From positions 1,810,501 through 1,874,500 of the forward strand of contig NC_066599.1 of assembly GCF_905475345.1 (NCBI RefSeq): a stretch of DNA of 64,000 nt, read 5' to 3'. This document shows, in pieces, positions 35,221 through 47,035 of the stretch (its first letter is position 1; the number at the start of each line of letters is the position of its first letter). Origin of the DNA: Vespula vulgaris. Its lineage: Eukaryota; Arthropoda; Insecta; Hymenoptera; Vespidae. The notes beneath the pieces were generated by a model, which was not told the DNA's origin, made no database searches, and was given only the letters and a program-made list of their open reading frames with translations. The position numbers and the translations under genes were made by a program.

Positions 35221-35654
35221 AAGAAAGAGAGAGAAGAAAATTACTATGAACAATCGTTCATGAATCATTAATTATTTTGTTCGTTTAATACGAATCTTTC
35301 AATCGTTCAATCATTTCGACATTTTGCTATCTTCTTCTTGAGTTAGGTATGTACTATCTTTTAAATTTTGGACGATAACCCTTTTCGAACTGTTTGCTGA
35401 TATGTTACGCTTTTTCCTTTACACTTCATGAACTTATTAACCACCTCACTTGTGAATCCTTACGAATTTTATACTCTTCTTCTTCTTCTTCTTCGCCAAC
35501 AATCGTTCTTTCTCTTTCTCTTTTTTATTGTACCGCGAAAGAAGAGAAATCCGTAGAAGTTCAAAGTGTCGTACGACGAAAAATAGGTGCTGTCTCGAGG
35601 TCATTCGATGTCGTGTAATCTCTAAACAGTCCTCAGAGATGAGAGAGAAAGAAA

Positions 35655-35690
<36 letters not shown>

Positions 35691-36000
35691 CGAACTTTTT
35701 TCTTTTTCGCCTCGAGCTGAGAGAAAACCGTTCGATCTTACGTGGTCGTGAATCCCTGAGATATTCGTTTGAGGACCGTATTTCGCTATCTCCCACCGGT
35801 ACCATCTTGATCATATAGCGGACTATTCTTCTCCTTCCTCTCTCTCTCTCTCTCTCTTTTTCTTCACTCGCGTCATCTTTTTAGTGCGTTACGTAAATCT
35901 CGGAGACACCGTACAGTGGATCGTCAAAGTCACCGTCTCGTCGTAAATTAATAAAGTCCCTCCTTCGAAACAGAAGACCGACTGTCCGTTTGAGAAAAGA

Positions 36001-36015
36001 GAAAAAGAAAAAGAA

Positions 36016-36059
<44 letters not shown>

Positions 36060-36076
36060 CTAGAGAGAAAGAGAGA
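36001..36076. repeat. Purine-rich GA/GAAA repeat
   Basis: Imperfect GAAAAA units running into a GA dinucleotide run. Confidence 0.8.
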
Positions 36077-37242
36077 GCCCGGAAGAGAAGGAAGACCGGT
36101 TAGTTGTTCATTGACGGGGCGAAGGCCCCCTTACGTGAATGGTGGTCGTCCAAGCCAAGAATATAAGACTATATCTTAGAAAGAGTAGATTTTTATGTCG
36201 TATTCCGTGACTACGGCACGCCGAATTCGAATCATAAATTGACCAATAAATCGGGATGGCGGCTATTAATCTGCCGTACCTTGCTGGGACGATCGTGACG
36301 CAGGTGACTCGAAAAGAACTATGTTCTTGGCGTACGTCGTACGTTCGTTTTCAGTCATTAGTATTTGAGATTAAAATAATACGTTGATCTTGAGATTTAG
36401 ATTGCGATAGTGTATACGAATGTTGTTGCTATTTGCAGATTATATTCGACGATAAGAAATTTGGAGAATTTATGAACGTGTTTAATGTAATGAATAAATG
36501 GTTGACGAAGTGTTGCTGAGAATCGAAACGAAGAAGATGTCTTTATATATGTGTGTATAATGTTGTTTCTTGCGATCGATAATAATTGAATAGAAATTTC
36601 TCGAATGAAGGGTTCTAGAGGAGCACATTTTTGAAAGAAACGATTTTTAAATTAGATCGTATACGACAATTTGTAATGAATTTTACTTATACCTTATAGA
36701 TCATTATTCTATTGGAACAACACGATAGAATAGTTAAAGGCTTCAATGATATATAGATATTTTATAGTATTCGTTACAATGAAGCAAGAAAAAAGAAAAA
36801 AGAAAAAGCTTCTAAACCGTGTTTTATATCTTTCTTTCATAAGTTTCAAACTTCTCGTGTTACTTCTTATACTTCAACATTAGATAAGCCTTCTGACGGA
36901 ATATCTGAAATCCGTGTGTACTAGAATCGATCGATAGGGATCGTAAAATGACAGATACTTTACTTGTAATTTAATTTTTTTACCAAAATGTAATGAAAGT
37001 GCAATAGAACTCTTATTCGTGATTTCAGTTAAAATCCAGTTGAATCATTCTCTTGAATCAAAGTTTTCGAAAAGTAGCAAAGTTCTTTTCTGACGAATGT
37101 TGGTAATGTGGTAGCATTCTACGTGGGTAGTCAAGATAAAAGATGAAAAGAGATGAAGCTAAACAACAGAAAGAACAGAAAGATAAAGAAGGATAGAAGA
37201 AAAGAAGAGGGAAGGAAAGGAAAGGGAGGGTAAAAGACACTA

Positions 37243-37392
37243 TGAAGAAGAACAAGAAGAACAAGAAGAAGAAGAAGAAGAAGAAGAAGAAGAAGAAGAA
37301 GAAGAAGAAGAAGAAGAAGAAGAAGAAGAAGAAGAAGAAGAAGGAGAAGAAGAAGGAGGATGAGGAGGAGGAGGAATAGAAGAAGAAGAAGA
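37243..37392. repeat. (GAA)n trinucleotide repeat, about 150 bp
   Basis: The longest GAA run in the window, with a few GGA and AAC interruptions. The opposite strand reads as a Leu-rich open frame, which is an artefact. Confidence 0.9.
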
Positions 37393-37893
37393 AGAGCTTG
37401 GCAGATGCGGCGGCACGGGCGTAAGAGCGGGGCCATTACGCGCGAGTGCGTGAGGTAAAGAGGTTTACTACACCTGTGGCCTGTGGGCTTGGCTAGCAGC
37501 CGAGGTGAGCAGCCGAGGCAAGCAACCGAGAGCAGCGTGAGAGCGAAGGAGAGAAGGGAGGTCAGTCCGGGTTGACAGTCCGGGGTCAGACAGCGAGCAA
37601 GCGTCCGTTCGGTTGCCTCCGATTGGCCGCCGGGAAATTCATAATACGTTTTTCATAGATGCGCGAGTGTATCCTCCTTCTCTCTCTCTCTCTTTCTCTC
37701 TTTCTCTTTATCTTTCTCGCTCTTTTCCTTGGTTGCGCCTCTATAGGTACTCGGCCTCGAGTCGAACGTCTCTCGCGTGACGTTTACGAGCGCTTGACCC
37801 TGCGCTCACGTATATATACGGTGTGCGAGCTCGGGACACACGCGGTACCTTCCTGTTAGGTTGGACGTGGAACGAGATGAAGAAAGGGACGAG

Positions 37894-37926
<33 letters not shown>

Positions 37927-37956
37927 TTCTTTCTCTTTCTTTCTCTCTTTCTCTTG

Positions 37957-37989
<33 letters not shown>

Positions 37990-39312
37990 TCATCTCGTCT
38001 GCATCGACTACTACGCTAATTGGCTACGTCGAAGAAACGATCATTCCAGCGACGAGGACAAGACTTTGGTAATGTCTCGCAAAAGCGAAACTTCCTATAC
38101 CTAGAGGAACGTTTTCCGGGGACTCCCGATAATTTTTTTCTCTTTTATGTTTACGTCCTTTAACTTTTTCTTCTTTTTTTCTCTCTCTCTTTCTCTCTCT
38201 CTCTCTTCTTTTACTTTTTTCTTTTTCTTTTCTTTTTTTTTACGTTCCATCGCAAGAATAAGTTTCTTTCTTCTATCTTTCTTTTTTTCCCCGTGTCCTT
38301 TTTTTTCCTTTTTTACGACATCGGTTTATTATCGAAAGTCGAAGAAGATTTATTTCTTGTGTTTATTTTTGCGAACAAAATTTTATTTTACAGAATGTGC
38401 GATGTGAAGGTGTAACAATCGATTGATTAACATCGAGGAAGAAGTTAATTCGTAAGATAGATAGATAGAGAGAGAGAGAGAGAGTGAGGGGAGGAGGAAG
38501 AGATTCGATGGAGGTCGTTTAAATGAAAGGTCATTCACGAATCCGTTGTTATTTTACATAGCCTCGTGAGCAACTTCTTGATATTTGAGTAGGCGTGAAC
38601 TAATGAGATCTGATCCTCGTTCGTGAATTTCATATAAAATTTCCATCAGTCTTTTTCAATTGACCAATTGTGTCAGTACATCGTAGAATAGAAAGAGAGA
38701 AAGAGAGAAAGAGAAGGAAGAAAATATGGAATGAGTTATAAGGCTTTCAAATCGGTTTTAAAGCGACGTTGTTCAATAAAGAATGGACGACTGGTTTCGC
38801 CAAAATGCTTGTAAACCTATTATTCATCGTCGTGAAGAACCCGATTGCGGCGCTGATACTCGTGCGATTTGCCAAATTTTATAGAGGATATTTGCATGGG
38901 TCGTATAAAATATCTACGATGGCCATCATTATGTCGTAGACAAAAATAATACACTCGCGCACGAGTGTACTAATCGTGGTCTTGAAAAGAAAAAAGAATG
39001 GAAAGAAAAAAAGAAGAAGAAAAAAGGTTCGTAAGAACGCGTTTTTTAGCTTCTTTCCGAGATTAGAATGGCCCAACCAAGTTGATGATGAGCTTACTTT
39101 TGCAAATACATCTACATATAGATTTTTTTTTAATTTATATAATAAAAAATAGACACGTGTTAACGTTAAAGATAGATACAATATCGATTATAGAAAAAAT
39201 GTTCAAGTTTTTACGATTTTACGAATATATACAAGTGGAGTGATTTAGGGTACAAGCCAGTTTCCTGTGTCACCGATGGTACTAAGGACAAATAGGAGAA
39301 TGAAAATAAGAA

Positions 39313-39465
39313 GTAAGACGAAGAAGAAGAAAGGGAAGAAGAAAGAGAAGAAGTAAGGGAAAAAGAAGAGAAGGACGAAGAAGAAAATGAAGAAGAAGAA
39401 GAAGAAGAAGAGGAAGAGGGGGGGGAGGAGGAGGAGGAGGAAGAGAGGTAGAAAGAGGATGAGAA
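39313..39465. repeat. Purine-rich GAA/GGA tract
   Basis: About 150 bp of nearly pure purine on the plus strand, ending in a G-rich GGAGGA section. Confidence 0.85.
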
Positions 39466-39996
39466 CGCGAAGCTAAGGCGCGTCCTTTCGTCTAAGGTAA
39501 CTTATTCTCTGTCTTTGTGGACGCCCTTTTTTGCGCACGGCCTCGCGGCCAGGAGATGGGGTTAAGTGGGTGCGACCCCGGGACGCTAAATAATATCGAG
39601 CTGTGCCATCTACCGAGTACCTACCGCGCCCGCCATCTTGAAATATTACGCCGCTCGCTTTATTATTCGCACGAGGTATACGCACGGGCTATAAGCAAAA
39701 GGTTTTCTCAAGGAATTTACTTTATGCGTTACTTTCTTTACCGATACCGATTATTCTACGGTTTAGTAAGCATCTTTCTGTAAAAATCATTCTTGTTGGA
39801 GAAAACACGAAAAACTCACCTGACACTTCGAAGGGTAGTTATTAAAACACGACGTTTTAAACGATCGAGACGTACTCTACTCACGGATTTCTTAAGTTTC
39901 TCGAGCAACAGAATTCAAGAGCAAATATGGGCGCGATTCGTCGTTCGTTTTCGACATCGTGACACAAAAAGCACTCTGCATTCATGGTCTCTACGT

Positions 39997-39998
<2 letters not shown>

Positions 39999-40040
<42 letters not shown>
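39999..40040. repeat. (CT)n microsatellite
   Basis: A CT run of about 40 bp. Confidence 0.9.
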
Positions 40041-40043
<3 letters not shown>

Positions 40044-40768
40044 CGTTCGTCTCGTTAGTATATATGCTCGCACTCTTAAGATTGACATTTGAATTTCAAT
40101 GAGCCACGTTTGAGTGTCCCGGACTTGTCGTTTCTTTTCTTTTCTTTTTCTTTTTTTTTCTTTTTTCTTTTCTTTACAGCAACCGGAGGAAGGCGTAAGA
40201 GGAATGTCTACGAAGACTTTACTTTTACGGCCATTAGTCGCCGTCTTTCGTTCTTGTGAATTTCAGATGAACCGAAAATTAGTGGTAATTCCCTCGAATC
40301 CACCCAAATGGAGATTTTTTTTTTTGTTAACGACGTCGGAGAATCAGGTAGGTCGAGTGTATTGTCACCGAAGAAACGACGACGGGTGTTAATCGCGCTA
40401 AATGGTAAAGCCAGTTTATGCCTCCATATCTTTTCGATTCCTAGTTTTCTTCTGTAGTTTTCTATACATTGACAATCCTAGCTGTGATTTCGCCCGACCT
40501 TGTCTTTTTCGTCTGCAAGTTTATCAGGGGACAATCAGGGAACAACCTATTATTATCTCTACGCAAAGATTTTTTTTTCAAGATAGTACTTATGTATTAG
40601 GTACATTTTTTCTATTTTGACGATCGACAAAAAAAAATTATATTGCTTAACATGTATTTCATTAGGATTATTACAATAATTTTATACGCAAAAATATAAA
40701 CATTTTACCCCGATCGTTGACGTGTGCTCATCAAGCTTGAAGTTTCAGTGTGACTATTTAGAATCATT

Positions 40769-40969
40769 CTAATCACGTTGTTGTCTCAATGCTTTGGAGT
40801 TTTGATTAACGTCGGCGTTGCGATTATTAACTCGGATTTGAAGGATTTTCAATTCCTCTCGTTTCTCTCTCAATTCTTGTTGCGCCGCTACCAAACGTTG
40901 CCATTCTTTTTCGATCTTGAGTTCTAATTTACGTTCTAAATCTTTGGTTCGTTGCTTTCTCTCGGACAT
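40769..40969 (-). CDS. Small coiled-coil protein of unknown function (candidate gene)
   Basis: A 66-residue open frame without the repeat bias of its surroundings. It starts MSERKQRTKDLERKLELK and continues as a charged amphipathic helix with heptad-like Leu/Ile spacing (EKEWQRLVAAQQELREKREE, LKILQIRV), ending SKALRQQRD. Ten bases upstream of the ATG is an acceptor (AAAACAG, ending 40980), and at 41055 a strong GTAAGTGAG donor. This gives a 76-bp intron and a 5' exon around 41056-41130 that has no in-frame ATG. Further upstream are several TATCGAT motifs, as at housekeeping promoters. I do not recognise the family. Length, splice context and composition favour a real small gene; without homologs it could be chance. 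Confidence 0.5.
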   Translation of the reverse strand: MSERKQRTKDLERKLELKIEKEWQRLVAAQQELREKREELKILQIRVNNRNADVNQNSKALRQQRD

Positions 40970-41129
40970 GACTCGGGCGCTGTTTTGATTTTAAGAAAAA
41001 TATCAATGAAACTTATTCTCGAGTTGGTGCCCTATAATAAAATTAAACTCACTTACAATTTCTCCTTGTGATTTCTCGTATAAACGAAGAAGATTGATAA
41101 GAACGTTCGCGCGTGTCGCTTGTTAGATG

Positions 41130-41340
41130 ATCAGTGAAAGACAGAAACGATATCCAACCATAAACGATAACATTCTGACAGCTCGAAATAATTCGATATC
41201 GGTTGGATTCGACACCTATATCCAATTTGTATCGTATATCGATTAGTATCGTGGTAACGTGTACGAACGATGGTATTCGTGATCATATCGATAATCAAAC
41301 GATATATCGATCAGAAAACAAAACAATAATGTTTCGATTA
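41130..41340 (-). promoter_or_regulatory. TATCGAT-rich region upstream of the small coiled-coil gene
   Basis: Several DRE-like sites: GATATCG near 41200, ATATCGAT near 41236, ATATCGATAA near 41286 and ATATATCGAT near 41302. It lies immediately upstream of the proposed 5' exon on the minus strand. Confidence 0.45.
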
Positions 41341-41591
41341 TACCTTAAACGAAACCTATCATTAAACCATTAAACGAGTAATTAATAATATTAAAGTCTT
41401 ATCTTATTTGTTCAAGATAATAAGAAAAAGATTTTAATAAAGAATTTTAGAGATTTTAATAAAGAAAAGTGTCATATAAAGTAAAGAATTTCGACAAAGA
41501 TCGAAAATATTTTCAAAGACCCATAGGAAAAACCATAGGAAACGAGAGCCTCTTAAGTTTGAGAATTTCGAACGGTGAGGATGACTCGACT

Positions 41592-41593
<2 letters not shown>

Positions 41594-41644
<51 letters not shown>
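41594..41644. repeat. (CT)n microsatellite
   Basis: A CT run of about 50 bp. Confidence 0.9.
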
Positions 41645-41647
<3 letters not shown>

Positions 41648-42393
41648 CATTCCCGCGGCGCACGGGGTCTGCGAATAAGACAGCGATATCGTAAATTCTA
41701 GCAATTATCCTTAATTAATAAGTATCCAGTTAACCGGAGGGGGTGCGCCCTCTTGTGGGAGGCCGGTCGCATGGGCTATTTCTCTCTCCCTCTCTTTCTC
41801 TCTTTCTCTCGCTCCCTTTCTCTCTCCTTCTCTCGCTTGTGTTCACCCTACGACCGCCGGCGCGTCACGAATTTAATGCTACCCGTTGGAAATTTAGGTG
41901 AGGAGCCTCAGTCTCCGACTTCGCGTAACCGTAAAGCACCAACTTTATTGGCCGAGCGGCGAAACTGCGCGATTCGACTGGCACTTTCATTACCGTCTTT
42001 CTAATTGCCCGCCATTTAGGTAAACGTATATACGTATACGGTAATCCGGGTATTTGTCGTTCTTTCGTTCTTTCGTTCGTTCGTCCGTTCGTTCATTTGT
42101 TCGTTTGTTTGCTCGCGATCTCGTGTCATCGTGTAAAAAAAGAGAAAGAGAGAAAAAAGAGAGATAGATAGACAAAAAGAGAGAAAAAGAGAGATCCCCC
42201 ATTGAACGTGCCCGGTCGCGACCGCAAGAATTTAAACGAAAAGAAAATAAATTTCAATTTAAGGACGATGTAGATGATGATCTTTCGTTACGAGTTTCAT
42301 TGCATTTATTTTATGTATTTATTATTCATCCCACGCGATATTTTCTATTTAAAATCGTTTCTTTTCTGTGATAAGTTCTTTTTATTTTACAAA

Positions 42394-42416
42394 TACACAC
42401 ACACACACACACACAT
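42394..42416. repeat. (CA)n microsatellite
   Basis: A short CA run; one of few CA repeats in a window dominated by GA/CT. Confidence 0.85.
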
Positions 42417-44729
42417 ATACAGATAGAGAAAGAGATAGATAGAGACAGTTAGAAAACAAATATGAGGATAGACAGAGGGATAAACAGACGAAAAAAGTAA
42501 ACGGAAAGAATCTTATAGCAAATAGAAGTGTTTCTAAAGTTCTAGCCATACAGTTAGGCTACACCTGTGATTCTTCTTTATCTCTGTCCTTTACAGCTCC
42601 CCCTTCCCTCCCTCTACCTCCCCACTCCTCTTCAAGGGTATCACTTGTTGATCGATTCTAGCCGTGGGTGGTCTCAGACTGCTAGTCGTAACTTTACCCT
42701 CGTCCCGACCTACTCGGTGTCCGAAAATTATCAAAAGGAGTCTGAACCGTTCTTCAAATTTTGCGGAAGACTTATTTGCTTCTGTCGCTTTCGTGTTACA
42801 TACATAGATATATTACGGAGAGAGAAAAAAGAATCTTTAGATTTACGAGACGAGAAATTGTTCCTAGTAACATAGAATTCCCCATGCTATTTGCGTAAAT
42901 ACGCTTGTCGGTGCAACGGTGATTTATTATACACGATAATTAGGAAAAATGTAAAGCGGTTTAGCGGTCCTCTTTTCTTTACTTTTCAAAGATAATTCTT
43001 TGTCTACGATGTTGATAAAGGAATCCGTTTTTTTTTCTTTTTCGAGTTACAGCTGGTCGAAGAAGTGTCTCCCGTTATATAAGAAATAAATCGTAAAGTA
43101 GAAAAGATATAAGGGTTGTAAAGTGGCGAAGAGAAATAACGTAAAGGAGCGATGATTGATGATGGATCTCGGATCGAGATCGAATTTGATTTTTAATTTA
43201 AAAGAAGATTTCTCAGATAATCGTAATGAATAAATATATCTAATGTTCTAATTCGTACACCTACACACACATGTATATATAAAATCTGTATGTGTAAAAT
43301 AATTTGAAAAATATTAACAACCACTTGACAGTTTATCATTCAGTTTATTATTTGAAAAGAGAGGGTAATAAAATACAGATATGCTCGTTCTCTTTTCTCG
43401 AAATATTATAGATGAAAATATAACGAGTTCTTATGAGGAGTATTATAAATTAAGGTCGCCATAGTGTAGCTGGTCGTATCGCTGGAACTTTATTGTGGAC
43501 CATTCCTACAGTGTCTCTCTCTCTCTCTCTCTCTCTTTCTATGCGTGTGTATGTGTATATGCAGGAGACAAGATATACTCGCTGCTTTATCGGGTTTAGA
43601 TCACCCGTAATGTTCCAGTATGACGTATGCGGCTCATTAATTCGCATTTGCGACAGAGACACGGGCAAGCGTACACAAACCGTGCGCATAATCCTTATTG
43701 TCGCTTTTGAGGTCTTACTTTCAGATCTTCCCGTAGATCTAATAACTCGTTTCATCCTCGCATAGGTACCCGTTTTACCTGGACCTGACCTAGACTGCGG
43801 ACGATTTATTTCGAGAATTACAAAGGATAGTTCCAGACGATAGTTAATCCGGTAGTTTACAATACTCAAAGGACGATCGAGTTGATTCGTTTACTCTACA
43901 TTCGAGTTTACGTTGATTATCTTTATTCGTGTAATAATAGATTTACGTCGTTTGTGAATGAGTCAAAGCGCGAGATAAATTGTAAAATAAAAGAAAGAGA
44001 AAGAAAAAGAGAAGAAGAAAGAGAGAAAGAGAGGAATGTGATAGGAGAGAGCACGTATGACGTACAACGAGTGTACGACAGTGCAGCAGTCGTAATATAA
44101 GCAACGTTATGTATTCTCGAGTCAGCGATACGTGCCGCTTGTATGATTCTCGTCTCTACGGACGTGTAGTACGAGCTGTTGGAGCTTTCATGGGGGTGGT
44201 CCATGTTTCTCGCGCCGTCGAGGAAACCAGCAGCTAATCACGTTACCCGTTATACGCATCGCCAACATCTCTTTAGTACTCGTCGTTGTCGTAGTCGTCA
44301 TAGTCGTCGTCGTCGTCGTCGAGTCGGCAATACGCCAGCAAGTATTAAACGTGAAACTACGAAGAGATAGGCAAGGTAGGTACTCGTAAGATTTTGCTTG
44401 GAATCATCTGTTCCTTATCGAATTTCGACGAAGTCGTTTGAAAGTTTCAACAGTGGATAAGGAAAAAGAGAAGATAACAAAGGTTGCAAAATTAAAAGGA
44501 AAAGGGAGAACGCGTTACGGTCACGCGGAACGTTCACTCGTGAATCTCTCGGTTCGTGCGAAGCACGTAGAAACGTATTACACGTAGGTAATACAGGCGG
44601 GATCTAACGGTCCTCTTACCCCCACGAGCAGTGCTCGCGGAAATCTTAATTCTCGGAGAAGGGGAAGGAGGCGTGGGGTAGAAAAAGAGAGACGGCACAA
44701 GATTCGTTCGGATTCATTCGTTCGTACGT

Positions 44730-44870
44730 TGTATCAGGATAATGCAGATAAATCGTAATCCCGGTGGCACGGAAGGCGCGCCGATTAATTTCGAGATGAG
44801 CCCCACGTCAAAATACAGCAAAGTCACACGAAGTTTCCCGTGCTCCTTTCCCCGCTAAGGATAATCCTGA
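44730..44870. promoter_or_regulatory. Cluster of K50 homeodomain-type sites (candidate enhancer)
   Basis: GGATAA at 44737, TAATCC at 44756, GATTAAT at 44783 and GGATAATCC at 44859 within about 130 bp. TAATCC/GGATTA is the site of Orthodenticle/Bicoid-type homeodomains. The block is free of simple repeats. Confidence 0.35.
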
Positions 44871-45199
44871 CTAATAACTGTCGCAAACTACGGACATGCG
44901 GCGTTACGCGTGGTATGTACCTACTTACATACGCTCGAATAATCTCATCGAAGACACGCTCGTTTCGTGCACCACGAATACAACAGGTGCATCTTCTTTA
45001 GCCTTTAGTCCTATACTTAGACGAAGGATATCTTCGTAGATCGGTGAGAGATTACGGTAAACGATACCAAACGCGCTTTTCGTTCATCGTGGGAGAGCTT
45101 AGAGTTAGACACTTGGATCGTAACGTCTTTCCCTTCTATTTCTCGAACGTTGGAAAAGTTAGGCGAGTCACGTTGCAAAAAAAAGAAAAGCCTCCGGAG

Positions 45200-45230
<31 letters not shown>

Positions 45231-45776
45231 TAAAGCAAGGATCGTGCGAATTGCGCTGCGAGAGAACGTCGAGTCGGAGCGATTTCAACGCCGAACCTAG
45301 AATCACGGTGCCGTTCTAAATCCAAGATGGGCTACTTAGCGGGAGCAAGAGGTGTCGGCCAGCCGCGAGTCGCTCGTTCACCGAGCTATTTTCCTTGGGT
45401 ACGTGACCGATCGTGCTAGTAGTTCGAACCGTCGTTGGAACGACATTATTACGTTGATCCTCGCGAGAGTACAGTCGGTGCATAAAGGAAAACTCTATGC
45501 ATTCGCATGGAATCGCTTCGTTTTTAGACGTTACTCGATTTGTTTTCTTTTACTATCGAGGAACGTCCACTTTGCGAGTTAACGAGAAATATGTCGAGGA
45601 AGAAGAAAAAGAAGAAAAAGAGGAAGAAGAAGAAGAAGAAGAAGAAGAGGCAGAAGAATATGATGATGATGACGATGAAGAGAAAAAAAAATATATAGAA
45701 AAAAAAGGAGAGACGAGATGAAAATTAATGCCCAGAATTACATAGAACGTGTCACGTCGATGAAATGTAGATTCAC

Positions 45777-45832
45777 CTGTGGATGGATGGATGGATGGAT
45801 GGATGGATGGATGGATGGTTGGATGGATTGCG
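45777..45832. repeat. (GGAT)n tetranucleotide repeat
   Basis: About thirteen units of GGAT with slight changes at the right end. Confidence 0.9.
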
Positions 45833-46956
45833 TAAAGCACGGTTTGTTTAGAAGGTAAAGTCCGTTAATGAGAGTTACCGCAGAAACGGTGGCGTAAGAA
45901 ATGCCGTGACCATCGTTAAAAGGATTGTGTAGCTGTCTTCTACTCGATTACATAGAGAACTCCAAGTTCTTGTCAAGTCCGTGTTACCTTCGGAGAAGAT
46001 GCACGCGATCGAAAGTACGTATTTGTAATAGCGTTTTAACGTAATCCTGCCAACGTAATTCATCTTTGGGACCTTCGAAACTGTGTAACTTTTTATACTA
46101 ACTTTTTACGAAGTATTTTTTTCATTGACTTTTTTTTAAGATTCTCTTTTTCTTTCTCTCTCTTTCTTTCTGTTTTTATTAATCGTTGGGAAAAAGAAAG
46201 AAAAAAAAAGAACAAACAAGAAGAACAGTTCGAAACAAGTGGCTCTCGACTCGAACGGAGTGTACGACGGAGGTGTCGGAGAGGAGATGATCCTCGCTAA
46301 CTGGCGTGATTCCTCGAGAAGCATGACGCCATCTTGTTACGTGATCGTCGTTTGTCTCTGACGTATGATCGAGGCAACCTGCCGATCACCTTTCTGCACG
46401 TAGTAGACAAGCGCGATATCGGTGTGCGACCAGGAAAGGAACGAGACCCGTGAAGAGGAACGTGCAGGATCTAGATCAGCATCTGGAAGATGAGAACTTG
46501 ACCGAAACAAATCGATTTCGATCGTGATTCTATCCGAGGAGAGATCTGAACGATCCTGCAATTTGTCGAGAGTGGTATCGATCTCTCTCACGATACGATG
46601 TTTCGATGTTATATATCGAGTATTATTCCTCCGTAATGGAATTTAGCTGATCTCTAGAGATTATTACCGAGCGATAACTGGAATAACGATCCGAAAGATC
46701 ATCTAATAAAAGTATAACTCTTGTAATTATCGATCGACGGTGTTGCTCAATGGGAATGTTTATACGAGGAGTACAAATTTCTGATGCTCTTTTACTTTTA
46801 ATATTTTTAAAGTAAAATAAAGAAGACTGATATAGTATACATATGAATATATATGTAAGTACCTACATGTAAATGGATAAAAAAAGAGAGACAGAAAAAG
46901 GAGGAGCATCGTGCAAAAGAGTCAGTAGGGTAGGTGGGGATAAAGATGAGAGGAGA

Positions 46957-47035
46957 GAAGAAGAAGAAGAAGAAGAAGAAGAAGGGGAAGAGGAAGAAGA
47001 GGAAGAAGCAAAAGAGAGAGAGGAGGAGAAGGTGG
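46957..47035. repeat. (GAA)n-rich tract
   Basis: GAA units passing into GGAAGA and GAGAGG. Confidence 0.8.

Larger units (their letters stand above)
33431..37000. other. Gene desert, part 1
   Basis: No supported gene. GA microsatellites occur at 34014-34070, 35171-35218, 35635-35690 and 36020-36076. Non-repetitive patches lie at 34140-34450, 34620-34840, 35880-35990 and 36110-36380. Open frames across the GA runs are repeat artefacts rich in Arg/Glu or Ser/Leu. Confidence 0.6.
37001..40746. other. Gene desert, part 2
   Basis: No supported gene. GAA repeat at 37243-37392, CT runs at 37678-37715 and 37895-37988, T/C-rich runs at 38160-38310, a purine-rich run at 39313-39465 and a CT run at 39999-40040. 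A GC-richer patch at 37400-37640 and another at 39500-39700 are not repetitive and may be regulatory. Confidence 0.6.
41341..44700. other. Gene desert, part 3
   Basis: No supported gene. CT run at 41594-41644, CA run at 42394-42416, CT run at 43512-43535, GA-rich run at 43985-44040 and a GTC run near 44290-44325. Non-repetitive patches at 41700-42030, 42540-42780 and 43560-43860. Confidence 0.6.

Noticed and set aside
37131..37436. Leu-rich open frame resembling a membrane protein
   Set aside because: It is the complement of the long GAA repeat.
40114..40392. Open frame after a CTTTACAG acceptor
   Set aside because: Only the acceptor looks real; the peptide is Phe/Ser-rich and then unremarkable, with no partner exon. 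It could be part of an untranslated RNA.
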